This document shows, in pieces, positions 8,451-17,696 of a stretch of DNA of 64,000 nucleotides. The notes under the pieces were generated by a model. That model searched no databases. It was not told where the DNA came from and was given only the letters and a program-made list of their open reading frames with translations. Every line of letters begins with the position of its first letter. Within the stretch, counting starts at the first letter, position 1. Position numbers and translations under genes: made by a program. The DNA comes from Geosporobacter ferrireducens. Its GTDB lineage: Bacteria; Bacillota; Clostridia; Peptostreptococcales; Thermotaleaceae. The stretch is taken from positions 2,645,416 to 2,709,415 of the forward strand of contig NZ_CP017269.1 in the NCBI RefSeq assembly GCF_001750685.1, in the 5' to 3' direction.

Positions 8451-10004
8451 CTACTTCGCCTTGGTGCGCGCATTTCCCGTCCAGTATTCTGTCTCTATTC
8501 CGATCTCTTGGGAGATGAATCGGGCACCATTGGTTCTGTTATAATGCTCTAGGGTTTTAATAATAATCCCGGAACCCATAATAAGGATTGGTACGTTTGC
8601 ATATACCACCATGATATTTACAAAATCTGAAATGTACCATAAATTTCCTAATTCAAGTCCTGCAAGAACCGTTAATGCACCAAAGGGAACAAAAAACAAT
8701 GCTCCTGCCGCACGAATCCCTGTAATAAAGCTTTTGCCTCTTGAAATAAAGTTTCCTGAAATCTCAGCAAAAAGGATGAGCCCAATGAGTGTTGTAAAGG
8801 CAAACAAAGCATAGCATAGTGAAACAATCATTTTTATCGCAGCATCCATGGAAGTACCAGGCACAAGATGCTGAATGGATGTAAGATATACGGTTAGCTT
8901 GGAAGAGCTGATAGACTCCCACGCAACACCTGCATCTCCCGTCCAAACGTGTGCCATAACAACCATAAAAGCAGTCATCGTACAAATAACAATGGTATCT
9001 AGAAAAACTCCAAGAGATTGAACAAAGCCCTGTTCACATGGGTGATCATTATCTGCTACCGCAGCGGCCATGGTAATTGTACCTTGACCGGCTTCATTTG
9101 ACATCAACCCACGCTTAATCCCTTGGGACAATGCCACCCCAAACGCACCGCCAAAAATTGCATCGGGAGTAAACGCTCCGGCAAATACAGCCTTAAAGAA
9201 GTAGGGGATTAATGGAAAGTTAATAAGGATCAGTATAAAAATAATCCCTGTATAAATCACTGCCATAAGAGGGACCAATAAATCCGTCACTGCAGTAACG
9301 CGCCTAAGTCCTCCAAAAACCGTCATTGCTACAGAAATAACTAAGAAAATTGCAATGGCATAGTAAACAACAGATTGGCGATCGAAGGTCGTACCTGCTA
9401 ATGTATCTGCAACAGATCCTAATGCCGTAAACATATGAAAGGTTTGCCCAGGAATACTGAACAAAGCATAGATGATGAAGATCCAAGAGAGCAAAACACC
9501 CACCCATCTTTTATCTCCATAAACTTTCTTACCATAGAAAGGAAGTCCTCCAACAAATTCATCGCCTTTTTTCTCTTTAAATATCTGGGCTAAAACGGCT
9601 TCTGCAAAAGCTGTAGCCATTCCGAAAAAGGCAGAAACCCACATCCAGAATACAGCACCCGGTCCTCCTACTGAAATCGCACCGGTAACACCCATAATAT
9701 TACCAGGCCCTACCCGCATGGCTGAACTTAATAGGAAGGCTGCCAATGGACTTACGCCAGTATCTGATGCCTTCTTCTCCATCAGGATGCGAACTCCTCT
9801 AGAAAATCTAGTGCATTGTACGAAGCCAGTTTTAAAAGTTAAATAAATACCGCAGCCTACAAGAAGAAGAATTGCAAAGGTAAATTTGCCTAAGATCGGG
9901 ATGCTGGCATACCAGTCATAATTTGTCGGGAAGTCCCATAAAAAATCAGCGATTGGAACAATAAACTCAAAAAAACTATTGATCGATTCAAATACTTCGT
10001 TCAT
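8451..10004 (-). CDS. AGCS-family amino acid:cation symporter
   Basis: Polytopic membrane transporter of 517 aa in the alanine/glycine:cation (Na+ or H+) symporter family. Diagnostic stretches include RVGPGNIMGVTGAISVGGPG near residues 96-116 and SNEAGQGTITMAAAVADNDH near 300. About 10-11 hydrophobic segments are visible. ATG start with AAGGAGGTATAGTGA. It lies 114 bp downstream of a MalY-type lyase gene on the same strand, so import of an amino acid for that lyase is plausible. The stop codon abuts a chemoreceptor remnant, so the last residues may derive from a fusion point. Confidence 0.93.
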   Translation of the reverse strand: MNEVFESINSFFEFIVPIADFLWDFPTNYDWYASIPILGKFTFAILLLVGCGIYLTFKTGFVQCTRFSRGVRILMEKKASDTGVSPLAAFLLSSAMRVGPGNIMGVTGAISVGGPGAVFWMWVSAFFGMATAFAEAVLAQIFKEKKGDEFVGGLPFYGKKVYGDKRWVGVLLSWIFIIYALFSIPGQTFHMFTALGSVADTLAGTTFDRQSVVYYAIAIFLVISVAMTVFGGLRRVTAVTDLLVPLMAVIYTGIIFILILINFPLIPYFFKAVFAGAFTPDAIFGGAFGVALSQGIKRGLMSNEAGQGTITMAAAVADNDHPCEQGFVQSLGVFLDTIVICTMTAFMVVMAHVWTGDAGVAWESISSSKLTVYLTSIQHLVPGTSMDAAIKMIVSLCYALFAFTTLIGLILFAEISGNFISRGKSFITGIRAAGALFFVPFGALTVLAGLELGNLWYISDFVNIMVVYANVPILIMGSGIIIKTLEHYNRTNGARFISQEIGIETEYWTGNARTKAK

Positions 10005-10118
10005 TCACTATACCTCCTTATTATTTTTTTAATTCGAATAGACCCATCTTTCCCCGGTGGGCTTATCCCCCTCCTTTAACCTTCCGGTATCTAGTAGAAA
10101 GCATTTATGCATAAGTAT

Positions 10119-11300
10119 TTATTCTAAAAATTTCCCTCTGATGGCTTTTTCCATTCTATTTAGTCCCTCTTGTAAAAGGGCTCTTGGGCAAGCCACATTT
10201 ATTCGCATATATCCGCTGCCTTCCTTTCCAAAGCCAATTCCGCTATTGAGTGCCACTTTTGCCTCATTCACCATAAGATCCTGAAGTTCCTCATTGTTTA
10301 GGCCAAGTTCTTTACAATCCAACCATAGGAGATAGGTTCCCTCTGGTTTATTCGGTTTTATTTGAGGAATATTCGTCCTGCAATAATCCGTGACAAACTG
10401 AATATTCTCCTCTAAATAGGCGATCAATTGGGTTAACCATTCCTCCCCTTCTCTGTAGGCAGCCTCAACAGCAACCAAACTAAAACAATTATTTCTTTTT
10501 ATATCTAATATATTTAATACTTTCTCAAATTTGTCATAATCTTTTTTATCTGGAAAAATCACTGTTGATGCCTGAAGCCCTGCAATATTAAAAGTTTTTG
10601 TCGCAGCGACACATGTAATGGAGTGCTTGGCAAATTCTTCAGATATGGAGGCAAAGGGAGTATACCTTTTACCGCCTAAAACCAAATCCCCATGGATTTC
10701 ATCGGCGATTACTTTGATATTGTTTTTAATACAAAGGTTGCCCAGCTTGATCAGTTCTTCTTTTGTCCACACGCGCCCCACTGGATTGTGCGGATTACAG
10801 AGAATCAGATATTTTACGCCATCATCGATTTTGCGCTCCAGATCCTCATAGTCCATCACATATTTTTCTCCCACTCGCTTTAGCGGATTGCATATAAGCT
10901 CTCTGTCATTATCCTGAACGACACTAAAAAAAGGATAGTATACTGGTGTTTGTATAATAATTTTGTCCCCTGGTTTTGTAAATTCTCGCATCATAATACT
11001 CATAGATGTCACTACAGCAGGACTATGGCAAATCCATTCCCGTTTAATCTCCCATCCATATCTTCTCTTATACCAGTCCATCACTGCTTCAAAATAAGAA
11101 TCTGGTCTAGCGGTGTAGCCGTAGATTTCTTGGGCAGCACGATCCTGAATGGCATCTACGATAGGCTTTGCAGCTTTGAAATCCATATCTGCAACCCACA
11201 GCGGCAATAAATCTCTTCTTCCAAACTTCACTTCTAATTCATCGTATTTCGCTGCAAAATTATTGCTTCTGTCTATGACGGTATCAAAATCATATTTCAT
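10119..11300 (-). CDS. MalY/PatB-type PLP-dependent C-S lyase or aminotransferase
   Basis: Fold-type I pyridoxal-phosphate enzyme of 393 aa, close to the length of MalY and PatB. It has LPLWVADMDFKA near the N-terminus and the PLP lysine in ATKTFNIAGLQ (about residue 235). NPHNPVGRVWT and ADEIHGDL supply cofactor contacts. Family members cleave cystathionine or cysteine conjugates, releasing thiol, pyruvate and ammonia. It overlaps the upstream DUF2284 gene by 4 bp (ATGA), implying translational coupling, and precedes the AGCS symporter. Exact substrate unknown. Confidence 0.92.
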   Translation of the reverse strand: MKYDFDTVIDRSNNFAAKYDELEVKFGRRDLLPLWVADMDFKAAKPIVDAIQDRAAQEIYGYTARPDSYFEAVMDWYKRRYGWEIKREWICHSPAVVTSMSIMMREFTKPGDKIIIQTPVYYPFFSVVQDNDRELICNPLKRVGEKYVMDYEDLERKIDDGVKYLILCNPHNPVGRVWTKEELIKLGNLCIKNNIKVIADEIHGDLVLGGKRYTPFASISEEFAKHSITCVAATKTFNIAGLQASTVIFPDKKDYDKFEKVLNILDIKRNNCFSLVAVEAAYREGEEWLTQLIAYLEENIQFVTDYCRTNIPQIKPNKPEGTYLLWLDCKELGLNNEELQDLMVNEAKVALNSGIGFGKEGSGYMRINVACPRALLQEGLNRMEKAIRGKFLE

Positions 11301-11881
11301 ATGGCATCCTCCTCAAAATTGACCGAATGGTTGTTATATAAAATTAAGCTTATATAGGATACGGTATTTTTCCCGTTGTTATAAGGGATACCACAACTGC
11401 GGGTTAATCCCATGACATCAATCCCATAGGCTTCTACAGATGCAACCGCTTCTTCTGGAAAATAACATTCTTTTCCTTCTTTATAGGCACATTTCTCACA
11501 GTGTCCGCAAGGCCCTACATTCAGTGGAAGTATTTCCTTCATTTGATATTTTGCTGCGAGCAAGTGGCGGATAGCTTTAAATACGCCGGTATGTACTGCT
11601 TTTCCTTCCATCATTCCCTTCATGTCAAAGGAACTTTTCAAAGGATGTATAGTTTGAAACAACAGCCCCTGTCCATACTGCATGGCTCTAGCTTTCAAGT
11701 CCTCTACAGTGCCTACGCCGGGAGGGCACATCCAATTGCTTCCATACATGCCGCACTTATTTTGTTCACACAACTTTCGCAGCTCATCGGAAAATTTCAC
11801 CTGTTCTATACCCACAACCGCAGCATGTGCAGCGTTTAATGCCAATACATCCTGAATTATCGCTTCTATCCGGTCTGTCAT
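11297..11881 (-). CDS. DUF2284 cysteine-rich metal-binding protein
   Basis: A 194-aa protein with three cysteine groups: C-x4-C then WMCPPGVGT (about 34-55), CGHCEKC with a later Cys (about 123-137), and SCGIPYNNGKNTVSY near the C-terminus. This pattern is typical of DUF2284 ('predicted metal-binding'), found mostly in strict anaerobes and probably binding zinc or an Fe-S cluster. No catalytic role is established. It is translationally coupled to the MalY-type lyase, which hints at a shared sulfur-amino-acid function. Confidence 0.88.
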   Translation of the reverse strand: MTDRIEAIIQDVLALNAAHAAVVGIEQVKFSDELRKLCEQNKCGMYGSNWMCPPGVGTVEDLKARAMQYGQGLLFQTIHPLKSSFDMKGMMEGKAVHTGVFKAIRHLLAAKYQMKEILPLNVGPCGHCEKCAYKEGKECYFPEEAVASVEAYGIDVMGLTRSCGIPYNNGKNTVSYISLILYNNHSVNFEEDAI

Positions 11882-11996
11882 ATTCCCACCCCTATTTGCT
11901 TATAAATTTTTGCTTTCTCTTCTCAATTATCTATGTATCTATATACTATATTATTAAAAAATTTTGTCAATTTTTCCATTTTATTTAATCACAAAA

Positions 11997-12019
11997 AGAG
12001 AGCGCTCTCATCGCTCTCT
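11997..12019 (-). terminator. Terminator after arginase
   Basis: Minus strand: AGAGAGCG, 7-nt loop, CGCTCTCT followed by TTTTG, 30 bp beyond the arginase stop codon. Confidence 0.85.
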
Positions 12020-12048
12020 CAACTTATTGATAAGTTTATATTTTTTGA

Positions 12049-12948
12049 TTATGCAATCAGCTTAAAGGTCCAATCTACTAAATCTATTGCTACCTCTGCA
12101 GTAACATCATTTTTATCCAGATGGGTATTTAACTCTACTAAATCCATTGATTTTACAAGCTTTGTATCCATCAGATGCTTAAATACATATTTTACTTCAT
12201 CAATTGTCATACCATCGGTTACAGGCGTACCTGTTCCAGGTACAAGATCTGAATCCAAGGCATCCATATCGAAACTCAAGTGCACTGCCTCTACATTATT
12301 TGCTTTTAATTTTTCAACAATATCTTTAAGTATTCCATCAACACCCATATACTTAACTTTGTCCATGGTATACAAGTTAAGCTTTTTATCTTTTGCTAGC
12401 TGAACCTCTCCCTCATCCAAATCTCTAGCGCCAATGATAAATACATTCTCCGGTCTTACTTTTACCCCTTTATAATAAACATCTGTCAATGAAGTGCATC
12501 CGACACCCATGGCTGCTGCCAAAGGCATACCATGTACATTTCCTGATGGAGAGGTTTCGTCGGTATTGATATCGCCATGGGCATCAATCCATACAACCGC
12601 TAAATTCTCATAGTATTTGCTTGCTCCTGCAATGCTTCCTAAACCCAACGAGTGGTCTCCTCCGATAACAAAGGGAAAGTTTCCTGCAGCTAAGGCACTA
12701 TAAACTTGATGGGCCAGATTTGTGTTTACTTCAACAATCGGCTTAAGATATTTCATTCTATTATGGAAGGCATACTTTTCCGTATCACATACTTTTGGAA
12801 CATACAAGTTTCCAAAATCATAAATACTGTGGTTGTATTTTTTAATAACATCTACGATTTTTTTCTCTCGCAGTTTTTCCGGACCATACTGTGCACCTTC
12901 CCTGTCACAGCCGTAATTCATTGGAACACCAATTAAACTAATATTCAT
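12049..12948 (-). CDS. rocF: Arginase
   Basis: Hydrolyses L-arginine to ornithine and urea with a binuclear manganese centre. 299 aa, the normal length for bacterial arginase. Metal-binding motifs are intact: GGDHSLGLGS (about 97-106), DAHGDINT (about 122-129, the D-x-H-x-D signature) and SFDMDALDSDLVPGTGTP (about 224-241). GNVHGMPLA follows the substrate loop. It ends with its own terminator. The 477-bp upstream region holds two GAATAATTATT elements resembling ARG boxes, so control by an ArgR/AhrC-type regulator is possible. Start ATG with AGGAGGTAATAGAAG. Confidence 0.95.
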   Translation of the reverse strand: MNISLIGVPMNYGCDREGAQYGPEKLREKKIVDVIKKYNHSIYDFGNLYVPKVCDTEKYAFHNRMKYLKPIVEVNTNLAHQVYSALAAGNFPFVIGGDHSLGLGSIAGASKYYENLAVVWIDAHGDINTDETSPSGNVHGMPLAAAMGVGCTSLTDVYYKGVKVRPENVFIIGARDLDEGEVQLAKDKKLNLYTMDKVKYMGVDGILKDIVEKLKANNVEAVHLSFDMDALDSDLVPGTGTPVTDGMTIDEVKYVFKHLMDTKLVKSMDLVELNTHLDKNDVTAEVAIDLVDWTFKLIA

Positions 12949-13140
12949 CTTCTATTACCTCCTATTTTGCTGTCATATTGTCAAAATTCTATTCTAAGAT
13001 CTATGGTATAAAAGAAAGTGTTTTACTGTTTATAACTATTTTCTGAAAATATTATTTACTAACTGCCCAATAGAACAGTACAATAGTGATTATAGCATCC
13101 GCCAAATTGCAGGTAAATGAAAATATTTATTAATCTTTCA

Positions 13141-13169
13141 GAATAATTATTAATTTTGAATAATTATTC
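13141..13169. promoter_or_regulatory. ARG-box-like inverted repeat upstream of arginase
   Basis: GAATAATTATT (13141-13151) and AATAATTATTC (13159-13169) form a perfect inverted repeat. Each half also resembles an ArgR/AhrC box (consensus near TGAATAATTATTCA); the second half reads TTGAATAATTATTCTT. The two half-centres are 17 bp apart, shorter than the 21 bp usual for paired boxes, so the assignment is tentative. The rest of the 12949-13425 gap shows only promoters and the palindrome at 13371. Confidence 0.4.
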
Positions 13170-13370
13170 TTTTCATATTTTTAAGGCGCTGTTTTTATAT
13201 GAAGAATTTCCTTCTCCACTTCCTATAATCTCTACATGTAAACCTTTGTTACATTTCATTCATTGTTTTATAAAAAAACAGTTTCCTGAATATTAAAAGA
13301 GTCGATGGAAAAATTTTTAAGTCTATAAATTTACAAACCCGTCACAACATGGTACATTTAATATATCTAT

Positions 13371-13390
13371 GGATACGAAATTTCGTATCC
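13371..13390. promoter_or_regulatory. Perfect 20-bp palindrome before the LUD gene
   Basis: GGATACGAAA followed by its exact complement TTTCGTATCC. It sits 36 bp upstream of the LUD start and just after a possible promoter (TTTACA 13330-13335, TACATT 13353-13358). Probable operator of an unknown regulator, not a terminator: no T-run follows. Confidence 0.55.
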
Positions 13391-13425
13391 GCATCAATTC
13401 AATTGGAAACATAGGAGGATTGCAA

Positions 13426-14067
13426 ATGAATACCCAATTAGATCTAAATTACGAAGCACTTGGACTGAAAACCGTTGAAGCATTACAGAAAAACAGATTT
13501 AATGCTTCTTTTTATAAGACCGCTCAGGAGGCCCTGGAAAAACTTTTTTCAATGGTTACACCAGAGGATTCTGTTGGAATTGCAGGGTCTTGGACTTTAC
13601 AGCAGTTGGGTGTGGTAGAAACGCTAGAGGAACGCGGGAACACCGTTTTCTGTCACCATAAGCCTGGACTAAGCCCGGAGGAAGTTTTAGAAACCCGACG
13701 CAAACAGTTAACCTGTGATGTTTTCTTGACAGGTACCAATGCCATTACCATCGATGGCCGGCTGGTAAACACAGATGCAACGGGTAACCGGGTAGCCGCC
13801 ATGATTTTTGGTCCTAAAAAGGTGATTGTCATTGCAGGGGTAAATAAGATTGTACAAAGCTTGGAGGAAGCCGAGGAACGTATTCGCGCCACTGCTGCCC
13901 CCCTTAACAATAAAAGGTTAAACCGCTCCAACCCCTGTGTTCAAACAGGTAAATGCATGGATTGTCAAGGTCCGACACGGCTATGTAATGTCACAACAGT
14001 ACTGCATAAACGCCCGCCAGCATCAGACATTCACATTTTGCTTGTAGAAGAAGAACTGGGTTTCTAG
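13426..14067 (+). CDS. LUD-domain (DUF162, LutC-like) protein
   Basis: A 213-aa protein of the lactate utilisation LUD family, the stand-alone clostridial type. It shows GIAGSWTLQQLG, DVFLTGTNAITIDGRLVNTD and NRVAAMIFGPKKVIVIAG, characteristic of the Rossmann-like LUD fold, and a C-terminal cysteine group C-x-TGKC-x-DC-x6-C that may bind a metal. Start chosen at the ATG 7 bp after ATAGGAGG; an upstream in-frame ATG at 13369 lacks a ribosome site and lies at the palindrome. In Lut operons the family works with Fe-S partners, but none is adjacent here, so its substrate is unknown. A strong terminator follows. Confidence 0.88.
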   Translation: MNTQLDLNYEALGLKTVEALQKNRFNASFYKTAQEALEKLFSMVTPEDSVGIAGSWTLQQLGVVETLEERGNTVFCHHKPGLSPEEVLETRRKQLTCDVFLTGTNAITIDGRLVNTDATGNRVAAMIFGPKKVIVIAGVNKIVQSLEEAEERIRATAAPLNNKRLNRSNPCVQTGKCMDCQGPTRLCNVTTVLHKRPPASDIHILLVEEELGF

Positions 14068-14083
14068 AAATAGGGTTTAAAAA

Positions 14084-14120
14084 ACGAGTCAAAGGCAGCT
14101 TTCTCCCTTGACTCGTTTTT
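14084..14120 (+). terminator. Terminator after the LUD gene
   Basis: ACGAGTCAA (14084-14092) pairs with TTGACTCGT (14108-14116) and is followed by a T-run. A-rich sequence before the stem lets it act on the opposite strand too. Confidence 0.85.
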
Positions 14121-14203
14121 CATTGTTTTCTCATAAACGGGGCTTCCGGTTTTTTGTATAAAGCAGCAGACCGTAAGAAAGTTTATGTCAAATTCTATGG
14201 ATT

Positions 14204-16090
14204 TTAGTTCTGTATCATACGCTTCATAATTTCATTGCTTCGTTGGATAAAACTTGTCATCGCTTCCGGCTCAAGAGGTTTATGGCTTAGCACAGCGAGA
14301 TCGTATATCTGCTGTGCAACTAAGTTTAGTACTTCTGACGCTTCACCGGCATGCTTTAAGCAATATTGAATCAGGGGATGCTTTTTATTCAGCACAAGGA
14401 TTTCTTCACTTGGCATCACACCAGGATTAAATCCCCCTAAACTGTAACGCTGCATCATCTCCTGCATCCTTCTGCTGTCCTCGGAAAGAATAATCATTGC
14501 TGCAATATCCCCAGATTTCAGATTTTCCAGCTGAAGCTTGCAGTTCTCTTTGTTGAGGGCCTTCTTAAAGATCGTTGTCAATGCCTCTATTTCTTTGTTC
14601 TTTGTCTCTTCATCCACCCCTTGGTCAGCATCCTTCATCAGCTCTGAAATATCAGAGTCTACCCGTTTGAAGCTGATATCATTCTTCTTCATCTCTATAT
14701 GTGAGATGAAGGCTGAATCAATGCTGTGATCCAGGACAACAGCCTCAACTTCATGCTCCTTTAACAGCTTAATATACTGGGCTTGCTGGATGGGGTCCGA
14801 TACATAATAGATTTGCTTTTCCAATTTTCCCGTATGCTTTTCCAGGTATTCCTGAGCAGTTACATATTGCTCCCCCGTCGTTTTATACAGGACGATCCCC
14901 TCTATTTTTTCATAGAACTTGTTATCTTTGATGAGTCCATATTTTACAAATGGACTGATATCATCCCAAAACTTTTCAAATTCTGCCCGATTCTCTTTAA
15001 ACAGACTGTTTAATTTATCCGCTACTTTCTTCGTAATGTAGTCAGAGATTTTTCTTACAAAACCATCATTTTGCAAGAAGCTTCTGGAAACGTTCAATGG
15101 CAGGTCAGGACAGTCAATGACACCTTTCAGCAGCAGCAGAAATTCTGGAATCACTTCTTTAATATTATCGGCAACAAAAACCTGGCTGTTGTAAAGCTTG
15201 ATGCGCCCCTCAATGGTGTCAAACTCTGTATTGAGCTTCGGAAAATAAAGAATTCCCTTTAGGTTAAATGGATAGTCCATATTCAGGTGAATCCAGAACA
15301 GCGGTTCTTTAAAATCTCTAAAGGTCTTTCTGTAAAAGTCTTTATACTCCTCATCGGTACACGCATTGGGCTGCTTCAGATAAAGCGGTGAAACATCATT
15401 CAATGCTTCCGGTTCTGTGATAATGATATTTCCGTCCTTATCTTTTTCCGGCTCCTTGTCCGCCACCTCAAAATAAAGGGGATAAGGCATAAAGGAACAA
15501 TATTTTTCAATGGTATCTTTTACCGTGTATTCACTTAAGAAGGTTTCTCCATCTTGTCCCAGATGCAGGGTGATTTCAGTTCCTCTTTCAGTTCTGCTGC
15601 CATCCTCCATCTCAAATTCAGTACCGCCATCGCAGCGCCATTTCACTGCCGGCGCATCTTGTTTGTAAGAGCGGGTATGGATTTCTACAACGTCTGCTAC
15701 CATAAAAGCAGAATAAAAACCTAATCCAAAATGACCAATGATTTGATCGGTATCTCCTTTGTCCTTATAGTTTTTCAGAAAATCCTCAGCGCCGGAAAAG
15801 GCAATCTGATTGATATATTTTTTCACTTCTTCATCGGTCATACCGATACCATTGTCAATGAATTTCAATGTCCTTGCAGTTCTGTCCAATACCACTTTCA
15901 CCTGAAAATCAGTTTCACCGTTTAGGTCTGCTTCACCCAGGCTATGTAGTCTTTTTAGTTTTGTAATGGCATCACACCCGTTGGAGATAAGTTCCCTAAT
16001 AAAAATATCGTGGTCTGAATATAGCCACTTTTTAATGATAGGAAAAATATTCTCACTGTGGATAGACAAATTTCCTTTTTGTTTACTCAT
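14204..16090 (-). CDS. htpG: Chaperone HtpG (Hsp90)
   Basis: Cytosolic ATP-dependent chaperone, 628 aa from the chosen start. The N-terminal ATPase has ELISNGCDAI, FIDNGIGMT and GHFGLGFYSAFMVAD, matching the Bergerat-fold motifs. The middle domain begins near LFWIHLNMDYPFNLKG and DNIKEVIPEFLLLLKGV-DCPDLPLNVSR is the conserved catalytic-loop region. The start is the ATG 7 bp downstream of AGGAGG, giving MSKQKGNLSIHSENIF; an earlier in-frame codon adds six unsupported residues. No HrcA CIRCE element is seen upstream. Confidence 0.96.
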   Translation of the reverse strand: MSKQKGNLSIHSENIFPIIKKWLYSDHDIFIRELISNGCDAITKLKRLHSLGEADLNGETDFQVKVVLDRTARTLKFIDNGIGMTDEEVKKYINQIAFSGAEDFLKNYKDKGDTDQIIGHFGLGFYSAFMVADVVEIHTRSYKQDAPAVKWRCDGGTEFEMEDGSRTERGTEITLHLGQDGETFLSEYTVKDTIEKYCSFMPYPLYFEVADKEPEKDKDGNIIITEPEALNDVSPLYLKQPNACTDEEYKDFYRKTFRDFKEPLFWIHLNMDYPFNLKGILYFPKLNTEFDTIEGRIKLYNSQVFVADNIKEVIPEFLLLLKGVIDCPDLPLNVSRSFLQNDGFVRKISDYITKKVADKLNSLFKENRAEFEKFWDDISPFVKYGLIKDNKFYEKIEGIVLYKTTGEQYVTAQEYLEKHTGKLEKQIYYVSDPIQQAQYIKLLKEHEVEAVVLDHSIDSAFISHIEMKKNDISFKRVDSDISELMKDADQGVDEETKNKEIEALTTIFKKALNKENCKLQLENLKSGDIAAMIILSEDSRRMQEMMQRYSLGGFNPGVMPSEEILVLNKKHPLIQYCLKHAGEASEVLNLVAQQIYDLAVLSHKPLEPEAMTSFIQRSNEIMKRMIQN

Positions 16091-16201
16091 AAATACCCTC
16101 CTGATCATTTAATATAATTGTTTTTTTATTCTAATATCCTAAAGGAACTGTATATCTTTTACAAATTTATATTACACCTAGTTCAATAGGTAGTCAATAC
16201 A

Positions 16202-16234
16202 AAACTAGCACTCTCTTCACGAGAGCGCTAGTTT
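16202..16234 (-). terminator. Terminator after the MATE gene
   Basis: AAACTAGC-x-CTCTC pairs with GAGAG-x-GCTAGTTT across a 5-nt loop, one mismatch; on the minus strand it ends in TTTTG. Confidence 0.8.
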
Positions 16235-16278
16235 GGGGAGGTATTTTTTGGAGCTGTAAGAAGCAATATTCTAGTATT

Positions 16279-17622
16279 TCACTGGACTCTAGCCGGCAGC
16301 TTTCGGCTTACTATAAAATAAAGAACAGCGGAAATCAGAATAGATACAAAATCTGTTAATGGTTGCGCATAAACGATTCCTGTAAAGCCGCCAAATGCGT
16401 TTAGTATGAACAGTAGGGGAATAAATACAAAACCTTGTCTGCTTACAGATAAAACCAAGGAGGGTATGGCTTGACCCATTGCCTGTAAAGCATTGGTGAA
16501 AATAAACAGGATACCGATGACCGGACCAGACAGCATCAAAGCTCTTAATATAATCATGCCATATTCAATTACTGCTTTACTGTTAATGAATGTTCGAACA
16601 ATTGAATTTGCACCCAACCAATAGATAATCGTTAGTATAGTGCCAAGGACTACCGAACATATAACTGAAAACTTTAATACTTCTCCAGATCGTTTGTAAT
16701 TCTTTGCACCATAGTTATACCCCAACAACGGCTGAATTCCTTGTCCTAAACCAAGCTGCAGCAAGACAATCATCATGCTTGCTTTCATTGCAACACCCAT
16801 AGCGGCTACCTGGATATCACCATAACCGGCTAGGAAATTATTTAAAACTACATTGGACACCGTCATCAAAATATTGTTAAGAGATGCGGGAATACCTATT
16901 GCCAGTACGGTCGTTAGAATTTGATCACCCATCTGAAAATCTTTAAAAGAAATAGATAAAATAGACTTTTTACGCAAAAAATAAATAATATAATATCCCG
17001 CACCGACTATATTGCCAATTACTGTAGCAACAGCGGCACCAACAACACCCATATTCATCGTAAGAATCATGATCGGATCCAGTACAATATTAGCAATTGT
17101 ACCAAGCAGCATCCCAAACATTGCTTCATTGGGTTTCCCTTCTGCACGAACAATGTTACTAAACGTCTGGGAAAGGATTACAAAGGGTGCGCTTAATGCT
17201 ACATAATTCAGATACCCTCCTGCTAAACCAATGGTATCCTTGCTGGTACCAATCAAGCGGAGAATCGTCGGCATGCAAACCCAAAATAATATCATTAATA
17301 AACAGCCTATCCCTATAGAAGCATAGAAACAGAAGGAAGATACTTTTTTGGCATATTCCCGTCTGCCTTCACCTAATGCCCTAGATATTAAAGAGGTTCC
17401 ACCTACAGCAAACAGGGTGCCTGCTGCCATAAACAGCAAAAAAACAGGGGTGGTTAACGATACCGCAGCCACCTGTAATTCATCACCAGTTTGACCTACA
17501 AAAAAGGTGTCTGCAATATTATAAATGAACACCACCAGCATACTGATAATGGCAGGAATTGCATTTTGGGCAACGGCTTTCGGTACAGACATTCTTTCAA
17601 ATAATGCTATATTTTGTTCCAT
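16279..17622 (-). CDS. MATE-family efflux transporter (MepA-like)
   Basis: Twelve-helix Na+ or H+ coupled multidrug exporter of 447 aa. It shows the duplicated MATE fold, with VFIYNIADTFFVGQTGDE in helix 1 and PLLGYNYGAKNYKR after helix 7, both family signatures. Start set at the ATG after AAGGAGTGATTC; the preceding codon is a TTG. A MarR-family gene is 75 bp upstream on the same strand, and copies of one operator precede both genes, so expression is probably induced by ligands of that regulator. Substrate unknown; MepA-type pumps take cationic dyes and biocides. Confidence 0.94.
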   Translation of the reverse strand: MEQNIALFERMSVPKAVAQNAIPAIISMLVVFIYNIADTFFVGQTGDELQVAAVSLTTPVFLLFMAAGTLFAVGGTSLISRALGEGRREYAKKVSSFCFYASIGIGCLLMILFWVCMPTILRLIGTSKDTIGLAGGYLNYVALSAPFVILSQTFSNIVRAEGKPNEAMFGMLLGTIANIVLDPIMILTMNMGVVGAAVATVIGNIVGAGYYIIYFLRKKSILSISFKDFQMGDQILTTVLAIGIPASLNNILMTVSNVVLNNFLAGYGDIQVAAMGVAMKASMMIVLLQLGLGQGIQPLLGYNYGAKNYKRSGEVLKFSVICSVVLGTILTIIYWLGANSIVRTFINSKAVIEYGMIILRALMLSGPVIGILFIFTNALQAMGQAIPSLVLSVSRQGFVFIPLLFILNAFGGFTGIVYAQPLTDFVSILISAVLYFIVSRKLPARVQ

Positions 17623-17646
17623 CAAGAATCACTCCTTATAAAATAG

Positions 17647-17660
17647 TGTAGCTTGCTACA
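17647..17660. promoter_or_regulatory. MarR operator before the MATE gene
   Basis: TGTAGC-TT-GCTACA, arms identical to those of the perfect palindrome ahead of the marR gene. Confidence 0.7.
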
Positions 17661-17696
17661 TATATTTTGAAAAAGATAGGAGCTTTTTCGCTCCGT

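Noticed and set aside
13369-13425. Upstream ATG for the LUD protein
   Set aside because: No ribosome site, and the extra codons cover the palindrome; the ATG at 13426 follows AGGAGG.
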